A stretch of 64,000 bases of DNA from Brevundimonas sp. MYb52 (GCF_002979535.1 NZ_PCPB01000001.1:124001-188000); one strand, 5' to 3'; positions 33,764 to 43,390 are shown, counted from the first letter of the stretch. Notes: generated by a model from the letters alone, not told the origin. A program made the numbers and translations.

Positions 33764-36145
33764 TTACGGAGATGGAGGGCCTAGGTATCGAGCGAGCCAG
33801 TCGAGGATTCTGGCGTGCAGGTCCCTGAGGTTGCCGGGGCTGGCGTAGGTGTGGCCCTCGCCGAAATAGGTCAGGAGACCGGCTTCCCGGTTGCGACGGT
33901 AGAGGGCGCTGAAGAGGGTGCTCATGCGCTGGTTGTCGAGATCGGACTCGATCAGAAGGGCCGGCGTGCGAATGGCTTCGGCCTTGTAGAGGGGGCTGGC
34001 CTCGACATAGGCCTCCGGCGCCGCTGCGAAGTCGCCGATAGAAGCCTGTCCGGTCTCGCCCCACCCGATCAACTGTCCGACGGGAACGCCCTCCTCGGGC
34101 GCGACCCTGAAGAAGGGCGGAAGCTGCAGGGACAGGCTCAGATCAGGATATCCATTTGAGGCGATGACCGCGCTGAACCGGTCGCTCTGGGTCACGGCGC
34201 TGAGAACGCCGTAGCCGCCGAAGCTGTGACCGATCAGGGCGACACGGCCGGGATCGACGAGCCCGAGGTCGCCGGCGGCGTCCACCGCGACCAGGATCCG
34301 GTCCGCGATCCCCGCGGCCGGCTGGCGTTCCCCGGGCGCGAGCGGGAGGCTGACGATGAGGACGGCGTAGCCCGCCCCCGCGATCACGGCCGGATTGTTC
34401 TGCATCCGGGTTCCCCCGGGGAGGAGCGCCGACGGCGCCGAACGTGGGGCTGTTCCGGGATAGACCTCGACCACGACGGGCAGACGCTCCCCCGGCGCCG
34501 TGCCGGGCGGCAGGAGAAGCCAGCTTGTCAGGGCCTCGCCGGCCGGACCCGGATGAGGCACGGGCACGACGCGCCCCCAGTCGATATCCGACCACCCCTC
34601 ATTGAGCGCGACGAGAGGTTTGATCGCCTTAGTGGACCGGAGTCGCACCTCGCTTTCGCCTTGGCTGGTGTGGCGGGTGACAAGGAAGTCGGCGTGCGGA
34701 CTGGCCGCGAGGACCACCTCTTCGGAGTTCAGGGGCGTCAGGCAGGCGGGCGTCCCTGAGAGGCGTGACAGACAGGCCTGATCGACAAGGGTGCGTTGGC
34801 CCATATCCCGGGGCGAGGGATTCCACCGCGCCGGATTGCCCATGTCGTGGGTCTGCCCCTGGTCGCGAAGCTGTCCCCGCGCCAGCAGCGGTCCGTCCGA
34901 CGTGAAACCATGGACCCCGTCGGCGCGCTGGATGGCGGCGCGCCCGTGGAACTCCACGATCCGTTCCGAGGGCTCTTTGACAGGAATGGCCGATGAGGCT
35001 GAGCCGGGGGTCACCCAGACCCGGGCGCCGTCAGCGGTCCGGGCCTGAACGATCGGCCGGCGGCCGTCCCAGCTGGCAAGGGGAATGGCCACGCCGTCCC
35101 AGGTGCGCTGTATCCAGGGTTTCAGCGGGCGGAGATCAAGGGGGCGGGCGCGTCCGTTCGAGGACACCGTCCAGAACTGACCGTCCTCGTCGAAGTCGCC
35201 GCCGGGAGGGCGGCCGAAGACGATGAAGGCGTCGGAAGCGGACGACCAGGTCAGGAGATACATGGCCAGGTCCTGGTCGGGCAGCGGGCTGCGCACGACG
35301 CCGGTGTCGAGTTCCACCAGGCTCAGTCGTCTCCGGCGGATAGGGTCGCCGACCCGGACCGGTCGATCTGGTCGGGGCTGAAGATCCTCGGCGTCTTCCA
35401 GCAGTGCGGCGTGGACGCCGTCAGGCGAGAGTCTGAGATCGAACCACTCCCCGCGGGCCAGCAGCCGCGGTGCACCGGTGATGACGTCCAAAACGATGAG
35501 GGTGGAGGGCTCGGCCCGGGTCCGGGACTGCCGGTTCTGACCGCTGGGGATGTAGACCGCGCTCGAGCCATGGCCGCTGGCCGCCGTGCGCCACAGCTGC
35601 TCCACGCGTTTCTGGACCTTGAATCCGACACGCATGGCGACGGGCGGATCGTGACGCGGCCGGGCGACGAAGACCATTTCTGTCGGTGATCGCCATGCGA
35701 CGGTCTGGCCGAACTGGGACATCTCCGGCGTGAAAGGATACCAGGCGGTCTCGCCGGTCTCCAGCGTCAGCACGCCGAGTTGCAGGTCGTCGGCTGTCAC
35801 CCGGAACACCGCCATGCGGGCTCCGTCGGGCGAGAAGGGACCGGAAAGGTGGCCGGCCTCGTGGCCGGGCGCGGCAAGGCGGATCGGCGCCCTGTCCTGT
35901 GCGACGCGATGGACCTCCAGATCGGTCAGCATGGCGTTGACCATGGTGGACAGATCATAGGATCCGGCCTGGTCATAGGGGCGCTGATGCTCGATCGAGA
36001 CCCAGGCCCCGTCAGGGCTGATGCGGGTCGTTCCGATGTCCTCGTGAGTCAGCAGATCATCGATCGAAAAGGGACGGGGCGTCTGGGCCGCCACCGGCCA
36101 TGCCGCTGTCGTGGCCAGGGCGAGCGCGAGAAGAGAGCGCCGCAT
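33764..36145 (-). CDS. Lasso peptide isopeptidase (S9 prolyl-oligopeptidase fold)
   Basis: This 793-residue protein has a Sec signal (MRRSLLALALATTAAWPVAAQ), a beta-propeller-like part (ISPDGAWVSIEHQ, FSPDGARMAVFR) and a C-terminal alpha/beta hydrolase with nucleophile GHSFGGYG (Ser about 641), Asp in ESDLDNQR (about 735) and His in GEGHTYAS (about 764). AtxE2-type isopeptidases cut the macrolactam of specific lasso peptides. The location beside lasso genes, convergent with them, supports this over an ordinary S9 peptidase. It is followed upstream by the receptor gene in the same operon. Confidence 0.9.
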   Translation of the reverse strand: MRRSLLALALATTAAWPVAAQTPRPFSIDDLLTHEDIGTTRISPDGAWVSIEHQRPYDQAGSYDLSTMVNAMLTDLEVHRVAQDRAPIRLAAPGHEAGHLSGPFSPDGARMAVFRVTADDLQLGVLTLETGETAWYPFTPEMSQFGQTVAWRSPTEMVFVARPRHDPPVAMRVGFKVQKRVEQLWRTAASGHGSSAVYIPSGQNRQSRTRAEPSTLIVLDVITGAPRLLARGEWFDLRLSPDGVHAALLEDAEDLQPRPDRPVRVGDPIRRRRLSLVELDTGVVRSPLPDQDLAMYLLTWSSASDAFIVFGRPPGGDFDEDGQFWTVSSNGRARPLDLRPLKPWIQRTWDGVAIPLASWDGRRPIVQARTADGARVWVTPGSASSAIPVKEPSERIVEFHGRAAIQRADGVHGFTSDGPLLARGQLRDQGQTHDMGNPARWNPSPRDMGQRTLVDQACLSRLSGTPACLTPLNSEEVVLAASPHADFLVTRHTSQGESEVRLRSTKAIKPLVALNEGWSDIDWGRVVPVPHPGPAGEALTSWLLLPPGTAPGERLPVVVEVYPGTAPRSAPSALLPGGTRMQNNPAVIAGAGYAVLIVSLPLAPGERQPAAGIADRILVAVDAAGDLGLVDPGRVALIGHSFGGYGVLSAVTQSDRFSAVIASNGYPDLSLSLQLPPFFRVAPEEGVPVGQLIGWGETGQASIGDFAAAPEAYVEASPLYKAEAIRTPALLIESDLDNQRMSTLFSALYRRNREAGLLTYFGEGHTYASPGNLRDLHARILDWLARYLGPPSP

Positions 36146-39102
36146 TACCAGGCCTTCGTCAGTTGCAGCGAGACGAAGCGTCCCATCACATTGGCGTTGG
36201 CGGCGTCATAGGCCACGCCCTCCGGCGCATCATAGAAGGGCGGGTCGCGGTCGAACAGGTTCTGGACCGTAAATGTGAGACCGGTTCCGGCAAGGAGACC
36301 CTGTTCGGGCGTGAAGCGGACCGCGAGGTCGGCGGTCGTCCACGACCCGATGCGCTTCCCGCTGAGGTCGCGATAGGAATTGACGAAATTGACCGAGGGC
36401 GAGACGGACCAGGGGCCGCGCGACCATGAGGCTGAGCCCCGGCCGCGCAGGCCGACCGGGAAATTGGGCCGGTCGAGCTGGGAGACGTTCGGGGCGTTGG
36501 GCGTCGGCCTGGCGTCGAACCGTTCGAGCCAGGTCAGGTTGAGGCCGAGGTCGAAGGCGTCCGCTCCGCGGGAGAGGCCGTAGTCGATGTTGAGGTCGGC
36601 GCCCTGGACCAGGACGCTCGTCGTATTGACGTAGCGGGCGTCGACGATGGCGCCGTAAGACGAGGCGGGGAACTGGTCGCGTAGTCCGGTCGTGGGCAGG
36701 TCGAGGATGGCCTGGATCGCAGCGAGGTCCTCGCTGTTGGCAGGGTTCAGAGTTCTGACGAAGGGCGCGAGGGAAGGATCGCTCAGCGCCGTCAGGATGC
36801 TCTCGCGGGCCGGCTGGCCGATCCGGTTCTGGAAGTCGGTCCTGAAACCGTTCACCCCGACGCGCAGGCCGGGAAGGCGGTCGGGGCGGATCTCGAAGCC
36901 GAGCGTCCAGGTGTCGGCCTCTTCCGGCTGAAGGTCAGGATTGCCGCCGTAGAGGATCATGGACAGGATCTGCTGCGAGCCGCGCGGGAGGATCGAGGGA
37001 CTGGCGCTGGGCGCGTCGTGAACCTCGCGCAGGGCGGGTGCCCGGAACGAGCGGCCGTAGTTGGCTTTGAGGCGCAGCGTATCGACAGGATCCCAGACGA
37101 TCCCGATCTTGGGACTGGTGGTCTGGCCGACGTCGGCATAGTCCTCGAACCGGGCCGCGAGCGAGAGCTCGAGCCGTTCAAAGCCAGCACGACGGTTATT
37201 GGCGGCGAAGAGAGGGACGCGGACCTCGCCGAAGGCCGCCGCCACCTGTCTTTCCGTCCTGACCGCGGCGCCGATTGTGGGGGCGAGACCGCTGCTGAAG
37301 CCGGTGGACTGCCGCTTGAAGGTCTCCTCGCGGAAGGAAAGGCCCGTCGCCAACCGGAGCGGCCCGCCCGGAAGCTCCAGGAGAGCACCGGAAATCTGGA
37401 CATTCGCCGATGCGACGCCCGTCCGGCTGTAGGCGCGCGAGTAGCCCGAACTGATGAAGTCGAGAACGGCGGCCGTATTCACCGCCTCGTCGCCGAAGGG
37501 GTTCAGGTATCCGTCCCGCGAGGGGCTGAAAGACGTGGCGGGATTGTCGGCGATCGCCCCGAGCGCTTCGCGCAGATAGGTGGACTGAAGCGCTCCGGAA
37601 GAGCCCGTCCGGCTCTCCTCCGAGGCGTAGGCGACATAGGCGTCGATCCGCCAGTCCCGGGGCAGGTCGAGGGCCCCGCCCAGGCTGGCGCCCAGGCTCT
37701 CGACCTCGCCGAAGATGCGCGGCGGAGCAATCTGACCCTGGAAGGAATAGGCGATGGTGTGCGAGCGCGCGCCCGTCGGCGAGACGAAAAAGGGGTTGGC
37801 GTCGGTCACCGTCAGCAGGGTGCTGATCGGAAAGGAATGGGTTTCATAGTTGCGCTTGCCGTACCGGGCGTCGGCCGTGACCTCGAGCCGGTCGCTGAGG
37901 CCCTGGCGCCAGAGGGCGTAGCCGCTGTGTCGGGTTTGCCGCGGCAGGACGTTGATGCCGGCGCGCAGGTTTTCGAGATTGACTTGCCCGGGCAGGAAGT
38001 CGCCGGGCTGAAGTTCGACCCCTGACTGTCCCGGTGGGATGGCCCAGGCCGGCACATAGCCGCCCGACGCAGGATCGAAAGCGACGATGTTTCCCGGGTT
38101 GCTGTAGAACTGACGGCGATCGGACCCGCCGCGCCATCGGAGGTCGGAGTCGCTCGCCAGCCGCCTTTCCGTTCCTGAAAGGGCCTCGCGATCGTTGTAC
38201 TCATAGGTGAGCAGGGCGTTCCCGCTGCTCCAACGACGGCCGAAGGTCTGGCCGAATTGGTACTCTCCGCTGGCTCCGTCGCTGGTGTTGCCGACCCGGA
38301 TCCGGGTTTCCGCGCCGTCGTAATCGTCCCGCAGGATGATGTTGACCACGCCGCCCACGGCGTCGGCGCCATAGAGGGCCGAGGCGCCGTCGAGGAGGAC
38401 GTCGACCCGCTTGATCGCGGCGGTCGGAATGGAGGAGACATCGGCGAAATCGCCCTTGGAGCCCGTGCCCGCCATGCGACGGCCGTTGATCAGCACAAGG
38501 GTGGCGTCGCTGCCAAGCCCGCGAAGATTGACGCCGTTGGCGTAGGTCGAGTTGGTTCCCGAGCGATCCCCGCCGTTGTTCAGGGCCGCTTCATTGGCGG
38601 TTCCACCGAAGTTCTGCGGCAGGGCGGCGAGGAGCTGGGCCACGGTGGCGCGGCCTTCACGGTCCATCTGGTCGCGGTCGATGGTGATTACAGGAGAGGG
38701 GCCGTCGCCCACGCCGCGGATCAGGCTGCCAGTAACGACGACGTCGTCCACCACCGTCAGTTCCTGGTCGTCGAGGACTTCGGCGCGCGCCGCCGGGTCG
38801 AAAAGGACATAGACGTTGGGCCGGGTCCGACGGAAGCTGAGCCCGGTATCACGCAGAAGGGCGGCCAGGCCAGCTTCGGCACCATACACGCCTTGTAGGC
38901 CCGGCGAGGTCCGACCTTCAACCAGGGCCGCCGGATAGAGGATCTGGAGCCGGCTCTGTTCGATGAAGACGGTCAGACTCCGGGCGAGCGGGCCAGCCGG
39001 CGCATCATAGCGTCGTACAGCCTCCGCGCCTTGGGCCCAGGCCGGCGCAGCGCATAAAATGAGCGCCGTTGAGAGTGCAGTCGTCCCCAAACCGATACGC
39101 AT
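36145..39102 (-). CDS. TonB-dependent receptor with STN signalling domain
   Basis: This 985-residue protein has a signal peptide (ending PAWAQG), an STN (secretin/TonB N-terminal) domain (about residues 28-85, LARSLTVFIEQSRLQILYPA), a plug (VVTGSLIRG; LRGLGSDATLVLINGRRMAG) and a beta barrel ending in LQLTKAW with terminal aromatic. STN receptors pass a ligand signal to FecR-like regulators, and fecR and sigma genes lie directly upstream. The likely ligand is the cluster's own lasso peptide, which the isopeptidase would then open in the periplasm. Confidence 0.92.
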   Translation of the reverse strand: MRIGLGTTALSTALILCAAPAWAQGAEAVRRYDAPAGPLARSLTVFIEQSRLQILYPAALVEGRTSPGLQGVYGAEAGLAALLRDTGLSFRRTRPNVYVLFDPAARAEVLDDQELTVVDDVVVTGSLIRGVGDGPSPVITIDRDQMDREGRATVAQLLAALPQNFGGTANEAALNNGGDRSGTNSTYANGVNLRGLGSDATLVLINGRRMAGTGSKGDFADVSSIPTAAIKRVDVLLDGASALYGADAVGGVVNIILRDDYDGAETRIRVGNTSDGASGEYQFGQTFGRRWSSGNALLTYEYNDREALSGTERRLASDSDLRWRGGSDRRQFYSNPGNIVAFDPASGGYVPAWAIPPGQSGVELQPGDFLPGQVNLENLRAGINVLPRQTRHSGYALWRQGLSDRLEVTADARYGKRNYETHSFPISTLLTVTDANPFFVSPTGARSHTIAYSFQGQIAPPRIFGEVESLGASLGGALDLPRDWRIDAYVAYASEESRTGSSGALQSTYLREALGAIADNPATSFSPSRDGYLNPFGDEAVNTAAVLDFISSGYSRAYSRTGVASANVQISGALLELPGGPLRLATGLSFREETFKRQSTGFSSGLAPTIGAAVRTERQVAAAFGEVRVPLFAANNRRAGFERLELSLAARFEDYADVGQTTSPKIGIVWDPVDTLRLKANYGRSFRAPALREVHDAPSASPSILPRGSQQILSMILYGGNPDLQPEEADTWTLGFEIRPDRLPGLRVGVNGFRTDFQNRIGQPARESILTALSDPSLAPFVRTLNPANSEDLAAIQAILDLPTTGLRDQFPASSYGAIVDARYVNTTSVLVQGADLNIDYGLSRGADAFDLGLNLTWLERFDARPTPNAPNVSQLDRPNFPVGLRGRGSASWSRGPWSVSPSVNFVNSYRDLSGKRIGSWTTADLAVRFTPEQGLLAGTGLTFTVQNLFDRDPPFYDAPEGVAYDAANANVMGRFVSLQLTKAW

Positions 39103-39195
39103 GATCTTCCCCGTTTTCTTCCCCCCACTCGATGCGGGACGGGCATAGACGCCGGGAAGGCGCGGACCCCCTAAGTCCGCGGACAGATTATTTCG

Positions 39196-40176
39196 TCAGG
39201 GCTGCGGTGCCTCGAGAATAATGCCGCCGTCGGCGCTTCTCACGGCGGTCACGCCGTAGAGATCTGACAGGGCGGCGATGAAGGCTTCCGTGTCGCCCGT
39301 GTCGAAGGCGCCGCTGACCGGGATGTGCGCGATGCCGGCGTCCTTGAGTTCGATCCTGCGAGTGCTGTAGCGGCTGACCTCGGCGACGGCTTCGCGGATC
39401 GGAGTACCGGTGAAGGTGAGACGACCCGTGGTCCAGCTGGTTTCCCGCGAGGCGTCGACCTGGCGGACTTCGGGGCGACGCTGGGCGGTGACGACCTGCT
39501 GACCCGGCGCCAGGGACCAGGCCGGCTTCGGCGTGTCTGAGGTTCCTACGTCGACGCGCCCCTCGATCAGAGTGACGCGCGCGCCCTGACCCAGTTTGCG
39601 GACGTCGAACTGTGTGCCGACGGCCGTGACGATGGTGTCGCCGGCGGTGACCACGAATGGCCTGCGAGGATCGCCCTCGACGTCGAAGAAGGCCTGACCT
39701 GAGACCAGGGTCACGGATCTGCGGTGGGCGCGTAGACGAACATCCATGCGGCTATTGGTGTCGAGGATGACTTTCGAGCCGTCCGCCAGGCGAAGCGTGT
39801 GCTGCTCGCCGACGGCGGTGGCGTAGCTGAGCGGGCGGTTCAGCGTCCAGGTCCCGATCAGAGCCAGGGCGGCGAGCGCCGCCGCTCCAGCTGCGAGCGG
39901 TTTCCAAAGTCGCGATACCATATGGCGCGCTCGCACCTGGGACGGCGCCTGGCCGAGGGCCTCCGCCGTGAGGGCGGCGATGTCCGGGTCGTCTACAAGC
40001 GCCCGGCTTGCATTCCACATCTTCTCGACCCGCTCATAGGCGTGTGCGTTGTCCGGGTCCTTGCGCCAGGCGAAGAAGTCCTGGACGTCCGATGTGGACA
40101 CCCGCGTCTGGCCAAGCCGGGCGAACCAGGCCGCAGCTTCCCGCCGTCGAATGTCCCCTTCGTTTTCGACCGCCAT
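39196..40176 (-). CDS. fecR: FecR-type anti-sigma regulator
   Basis: The ATG at 40176 gives 326 residues starting MAVENEGDIRRREAAAWFARL. It has a cytoplasmic sigma-binding part (DUF4880-like, about 1-60), a membrane segment (about 86-105, LAAGAAALAALALIGTW) and the FecR periplasmic domain (GEQHTLRLADGSKVILDTNSR; GTQFDVRKLGQGARVTLIEGRVDV). It starts five bases after the sigma gene stop. It would hold the sigma factor until the receptor reports ligand binding. An upstream in-frame extension to 40233 overlaps the sigma gene. Confidence 0.9.
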   Translation of the reverse strand: MAVENEGDIRRREAAAWFARLGQTRVSTSDVQDFFAWRKDPDNAHAYERVEKMWNASRALVDDPDIAALTAEALGQAPSQVRARHMVSRLWKPLAAGAAALAALALIGTWTLNRPLSYATAVGEQHTLRLADGSKVILDTNSRMDVRLRAHRRSVTLVSGQAFFDVEGDPRRPFVVTAGDTIVTAVGTQFDVRKLGQGARVTLIEGRVDVGTSDTPKPAWSLAPGQQVVTAQRRPEVRQVDASRETSWTTGRLTFTGTPIREAVAEVSRYSTRRIELKDAGIAHIPVSGAFDTGDTEAFIAALSDLYGVTAVRSADGGIILEAPQP

Positions 40177-40181
40177 CCTGC

Positions 40182-40673
40182 CTATCCGTCCAACTGCGCG
40201 ACGCAGTGCTGCAACGCCTTCGACATGCGCCACTCAACCGCCTTGACGCTCAGCCCGCGAGCGGCGGCGATTTCAGGATAACTCATACCGGCAAAACGGC
40301 TCAGGACGAAAACTTCACGGTAGAGAGCCGGCATAGTCAGCACGACCTGCTTCATCATCAGGATCTCAGCCTGACTGGCCGCTTCGCTGAGTTCGGCGCC
40401 TTCGGTGATCGGTTCGGACGGGCCGCGCCTCTTGCGACGGCGGCTTTCGTCGCGAACCACGTTCATGGCGATCCGTAACAGGAAGGCTCGAGGGTGCCGG
40501 ATCTGGTCGGCAGAATAGGGGGCGGCTCGAAGGTAGGTCTCCTGGACCGCGTCCGCAGCCTGTTCCGGATCGACGTGCGCCCGCAACCGGCCGTTGAGCC
40601 ACCGCGCATACTGGCGGTAGAGGGCGTTCAGGCCCTCCAGCGCGTCACCTTTCAATTCGTTGGCGTCGCTCAC
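40182..40673 (-). CDS. fecI: ECF sigma factor, FecI-like
   Basis: The frame shows sigma region 2 (LYRQYARWLNGRL...ADAVQETYLRA) and region 4 (MPALYREVFVLSRFAGMSYPEIAAARGLSVKAVEWRMSKAL). I prefer the GTG at 40673 because GGGAG precedes it by seven bases and the protein then begins SDANELKGDALEGLNALY. The frame is open to an ATG at 40733, but that extension is unlike the family and contains a small GC-rich inverted repeat. It is first in the sigma-FecR-receptor-isopeptidase row and should control receptor expression. Confidence 0.88.
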   Translation of the reverse strand: MSDANELKGDALEGLNALYRQYARWLNGRLRAHVDPEQAADAVQETYLRAAPYSADQIRHPRAFLLRIAMNVVRDESRRRKRRGPSEPITEGAELSEAASQAEILMMKQVVLTMPALYREVFVLSRFAGMSYPEIAAARGLSVKAVEWRMSKALQHCVAQLDG

Positions 40674-41149
40674 GTCGATCTCCCGCCTCAAGGGCGGGCC
40701 GGGAATCCCGTACACCGAGTCAGCCGTGATCATCCGGGCGCAAGGCCTTCGCCCTGCGCCGCGTACGACGACAGCTACGCGCTTCCGCGTTTCTGAACCT
40801 GAGTCCGTAAAGGGGATTCCAAGCCCCTGCCGACGCTAAGGTCGACGTCGCAGAATGAATCAAACCGAATCCGGACGCAAGGCGAGGGGTCGGGCGTTGG
40901 AATTCTCGCGGAACGAGACCCGCTATTTGCCAACGGAGCGCCGCCTTGCCCCAAAGGGCCCCCGGCTCAAGCTCCGCGCCTGTTTCGCGGCGCCCGACCG
41001 CCCAGTCCTAGGCTGACGTCGTTCTAGGTTCAACCGGTGCGTAGGGGTGAAGACCTGCAGAGAAGTTGCGGTCAGACCGCAACTCTAAGGCGTAGAGAAT
41101 CACCGTTTCTGACGTGTACGGACGATGCCAGCAGCTTGTGGAGGGAGGA
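40674..41149. other. 476-base gap between sigma factor and LuxR-type gene
   Basis: No coding frame here is convincing. It separates two divergent genes, so it should carry the promoters for the sigma/FecR row and for the 41150 gene. I see no clear sigma-70 boxes, operators or tRNA. Confidence 0.4.
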
Positions 41150-41392
41150 ATGAACGCCAACCTGAACAGCGAAGGCGGCTGGTGCGCTAAGCCCGACCTT
41201 AGCCCGCGTGAACTGGATTGCCTCAGATGGGCGAGCCAGGGCAAGAGTTCGACCGACATCGGGGCGATCCTGGGACTGTCGGCCCGAACGGTCGACAGCT
41301 ACCTCGAGAAGGCGGCTTCCAAACTGGGGGTTCGAACGCGCATTGAAGCGGTCGTGGTCGGCGTGAGGCGAGGCCTTATCGCCGTGGATTGA
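41150..41392 (+). CDS. LuxR-type helix-turn-helix protein
   Basis: The ATG at 41150 follows GGAGGGAGGA directly, giving 80 residues. Nearly all of it is a LuxR/GerE DNA-binding domain: LSPRELDCLRWASQGKSSTDIGAILGLSARTVDSYLEKAASKLGVRTRIEAV. It closely resembles in type the 29173 and 58927 proteins, which also carry a lone LuxR domain. No signal-sensing domain is present. The regulated genes are unknown; it stands next to the lasso receptor row and the defence-like genes. Confidence 0.82.
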   Translation: MNANLNSEGGWCAKPDLSPRELDCLRWASQGKSSTDIGAILGLSARTVDSYLEKAASKLGVRTRIEAVVVGVRRGLIAVD

Positions 41393-41726
41393 GGGGAGGG
41401 AGCGGGCCAGGAACTTCTTTACGGAAGCCCGGGGTTTCGGTTCTTGCCGCCGCCGACGTCGAAGCGTCCCCTGGCTCAAAGCAATGACCTATCCGTTCCG
41501 GAACCCGCCGCCGTAACATTAGCCTTGGATGCTCGCTTCTGGCGAGTCTGAGGCACCAATGCTCCAGCCCTTCGACTGAACGCTAGTGAGCTCGGGCCAA
41601 GTCTGCGCGGTCGGGATACCGTGAAGTCCGGAACGCTGAGATGCCGTCGCGCCCGCTCGCGGCGCGCCGATGACACTGCCTGACTGGGGACAGTAAGCTT
41701 CGGAATGGCAAGCCGGACTCGCCGCT
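41393..41726. other. 334-base gap, no gene seen
   Basis: Both flanking genes end here (convergent). Only overlapping short frames of low quality are open. No clear terminator, repeat or RNA gene was recognised. Confidence 0.35.
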
Positions 41727-42290
41727 CTAGAAGTGGAACGTGTGGGTGCGGACGAGCTCGCCTCGGCGATACTCCTCAACGCCGGCTTCGCCGCTACGAT
41801 TATCTAGCTCTATCAGCAGACCCACCTCGTACCCGCAGACGTGCTCGGGAAGTGTCTTTCCGTCCGCGCTCCACACGCCATCGTACGACGAGCGTGTCAG
41901 GGCAATCAAACGTCTGCGATCCGAGTCTTTCGCCTGGGCTGAGTGAACGGTTTTTTTCATCTCGACCGCGATGAGATTGTCCTTCCCAGGGATTTCTCCC
42001 CGGCTATGGACGATTAGATCGCAAGTGATGCTCATGATCTGAAGCTGATCGTCCATCAGCGTTTTGACTTGGCCTCCCTGCTTCCGATTGTATTCGGTGT
42101 CTGCGTAGTAGCCACCCCAGCCAGGTCGATTGAGCTCGCTTATGAGTTCGTGGGCGAGGTGGGCGCACAGATTCCGCTCGCTTACGTCATTGCGGATGCT
42201 TTGAGCTTCCCGCTTCAAGAATCTCCGGAACGCTAGGTCGAAGCCTTCCCAAAGCGCCTCCGGAGTCGGCGGCCCAAGATTTTCACGCAT
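41727..42290 (-). CDS. Unknown protein with PD-(D/E)XK nuclease-like motif
   Basis: The product from the ATG at 42290 has 187 residues; a TTG at 42302 is an alternative start. The order YADTEYNR, CDLIVHSRGE and then NLIAVEMKKT matches the D-then-E-x-K pattern of PD-(D/E)XK nucleases (Asp in CDLIV, Glu and Lys in VEMKK). The rest is mixed alpha/beta with no named family that I recognise. It is isolated on the minus strand in a stretch with other restriction- and defence-like genes. Nuclease activity is inferred from the motif only. Confidence 0.65.
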   Translation of the reverse strand: MRENLGPPTPEALWEGFDLAFRRFLKREAQSIRNDVSERNLCAHLAHELISELNRPGWGGYYADTEYNRKQGGQVKTLMDDQLQIMSITCDLIVHSRGEIPGKDNLIAVEMKKTVHSAQAKDSDRRRLIALTRSSYDGVWSADGKTLPEHVCGYEVGLLIELDNRSGEAGVEEYRRGELVRTHTFHF

Positions 42291-42302
42291 TTCACCCGAC
42301 AA

Positions 42303-42698
42303 GCTCTAGACCTTCCCATGTCTCGCTAGGGCGTCATCTGCCGCTCTTGGGCTGCGCAGTTCAAGGTCTGCTTCGACAGTGGACACTAGGGCATTCCTCG
42401 GCGCCGCGCTCCAAGCGCGTGGCCGCTAGCTTCGCCCTCAGACGAGCGCGTAGAACTGGTGATGCGGCCATTGCCGATCGCGGAAGTGGGTAAAGCCTCC
42501 GCCGCATCTCGGCCGCAGGGTAGCGCGGCACGATTTCATCGCTGCCTGGTCGGAAGCGTCCGGAGTTCACTGTCCGCTCGGAAAAGAGCGGAGCAAGTCG
42601 CGCGCGAGAGAGAGAGAGAGGGAGACTCAAGAAATGATATTTAATCAGTTTACATAACTGATTTTATTTGCGCAGATGTCGTCCCTGGGAGGATCGCA
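42303..42698. other. 396-base gap with a short GA repeat and AT-rich promoter region
   Basis: No convincing gene. A GA dinucleotide run lies at about 42606-42621. The last 60 bases before the XRE gene are AT-rich (TTTAATCAGTTTACATAACT, then GATTTTATTTG) and include a short TCAGTTTACATAACTGA inverted repeat, a plausible promoter with operator for the XRE protein. Confidence 0.4.
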
Positions 42699-43013
42699 AT
42701 GAGCTTAGGAAATCGCGTGCGGATGGCGCGGCATCAGCGGGACTGGTCACAGTCCGATTTGGCCGATCGCGTGGGCACATCGCAGACCTGCGTCCATAAC
42801 TGGGAGGCCGACAACACCTATCCCCGGCCGGCGAACCTGCAGGCGCTAGCTAGCGCGCTCGGCGTGCCGATCCTCTTTCTGGAGGAAGGGGAGGGCGGCA
42901 TATCCATGGGGCAGACGGTCGACGAGATCCTGGCTGCGGCAAAGATCGAGCTCGCTCGGGTGCTTAAGACCAAACCCGGCAAGATCAAACTCAGCATGCG
43001 GGTGGAGTCGTGA
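42699..43013 (+). CDS. XRE-family regulator
   Basis: The 104-residue protein begins MSLGNRVRMARHQRDWSQSDLADRVGTSQTCVHNWEADNTYPRP, a canonical Cro/C1 helix-turn-helix. A helical tail follows (VDEILAAAKIELARVLKTKPGKIKL). GGAGG stands about nine bases before the ATG. An inverted repeat in the AT-rich upstream sequence fits autoregulation. It may control the following 43061 gene, which lies 47 bases downstream. Confidence 0.85.
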   Translation: MSLGNRVRMARHQRDWSQSDLADRVGTSQTCVHNWEADNTYPRPANLQALASALGVPILFLEEGEGGISMGQTVDEILAAAKIELARVLKTKPGKIKLSMRVES

Positions 43014-43060
43014 CCGCAGGCTTCGCATTCAATCTTCGTCATCGGTACTAGGAGCCAAGC

Positions 43061-43390
43061 ATGGGAGACGTCGTTCAGTTTCGGGGGCGCCGGCTGGAAG
43101 CCAATCGCGCCGGGCGCGTACCGATCACGGTATGGGTCATCGACGACCATCAGCCGGAGCGCACGCGTTGGAGCGCTCAACTCGAGATCACGTACGCTGC
43201 CGGTTTCCGAGCGCTCAAAGGCTTCACGGACAAGAAGGCGCGCAGAGGCGGACGTCATAGGTTCAGCTGTTCGCCGGACCGCCTCAACGACTTTATCTGG
43301 GCTGTCGAACCACTGATCGAAGCCGAGAGGATCGGGGTCGAGGTCTCCGGCAAACGCGTGCGCGCGCGCTTGCGTCGAAAGCGGGCATAA
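43061..43390 (+). CDS. Small unknown basic protein
   Basis: The 109-residue product begins MGDVVQFRGRRLEANRAGRV and is Arg-rich, especially at the C-terminus (RVRARLRRKRA). The middle (VWVIDDHQPERTRWSAQLEITY) looks like a beta-rich fold. No family is recognised. It follows the XRE gene in the same direction and may be its target or partner. The basic tail suggests nucleic-acid contact, which is inference. Confidence 0.55.
   Translation: MGDVVQFRGRRLEANRAGRVPITVWVIDDHQPERTRWSAQLEITYAAGFRALKGFTDKKARRGGRHRFSCSPDRLNDFIWAVEPLIEAERIGVEVSGKRVRARLRRKRA

Noticed and set aside
42606..42621. GA dinucleotide run as a CRISPR-like or functional repeat
   Set aside because: It is a single short microsatellite without spacers.
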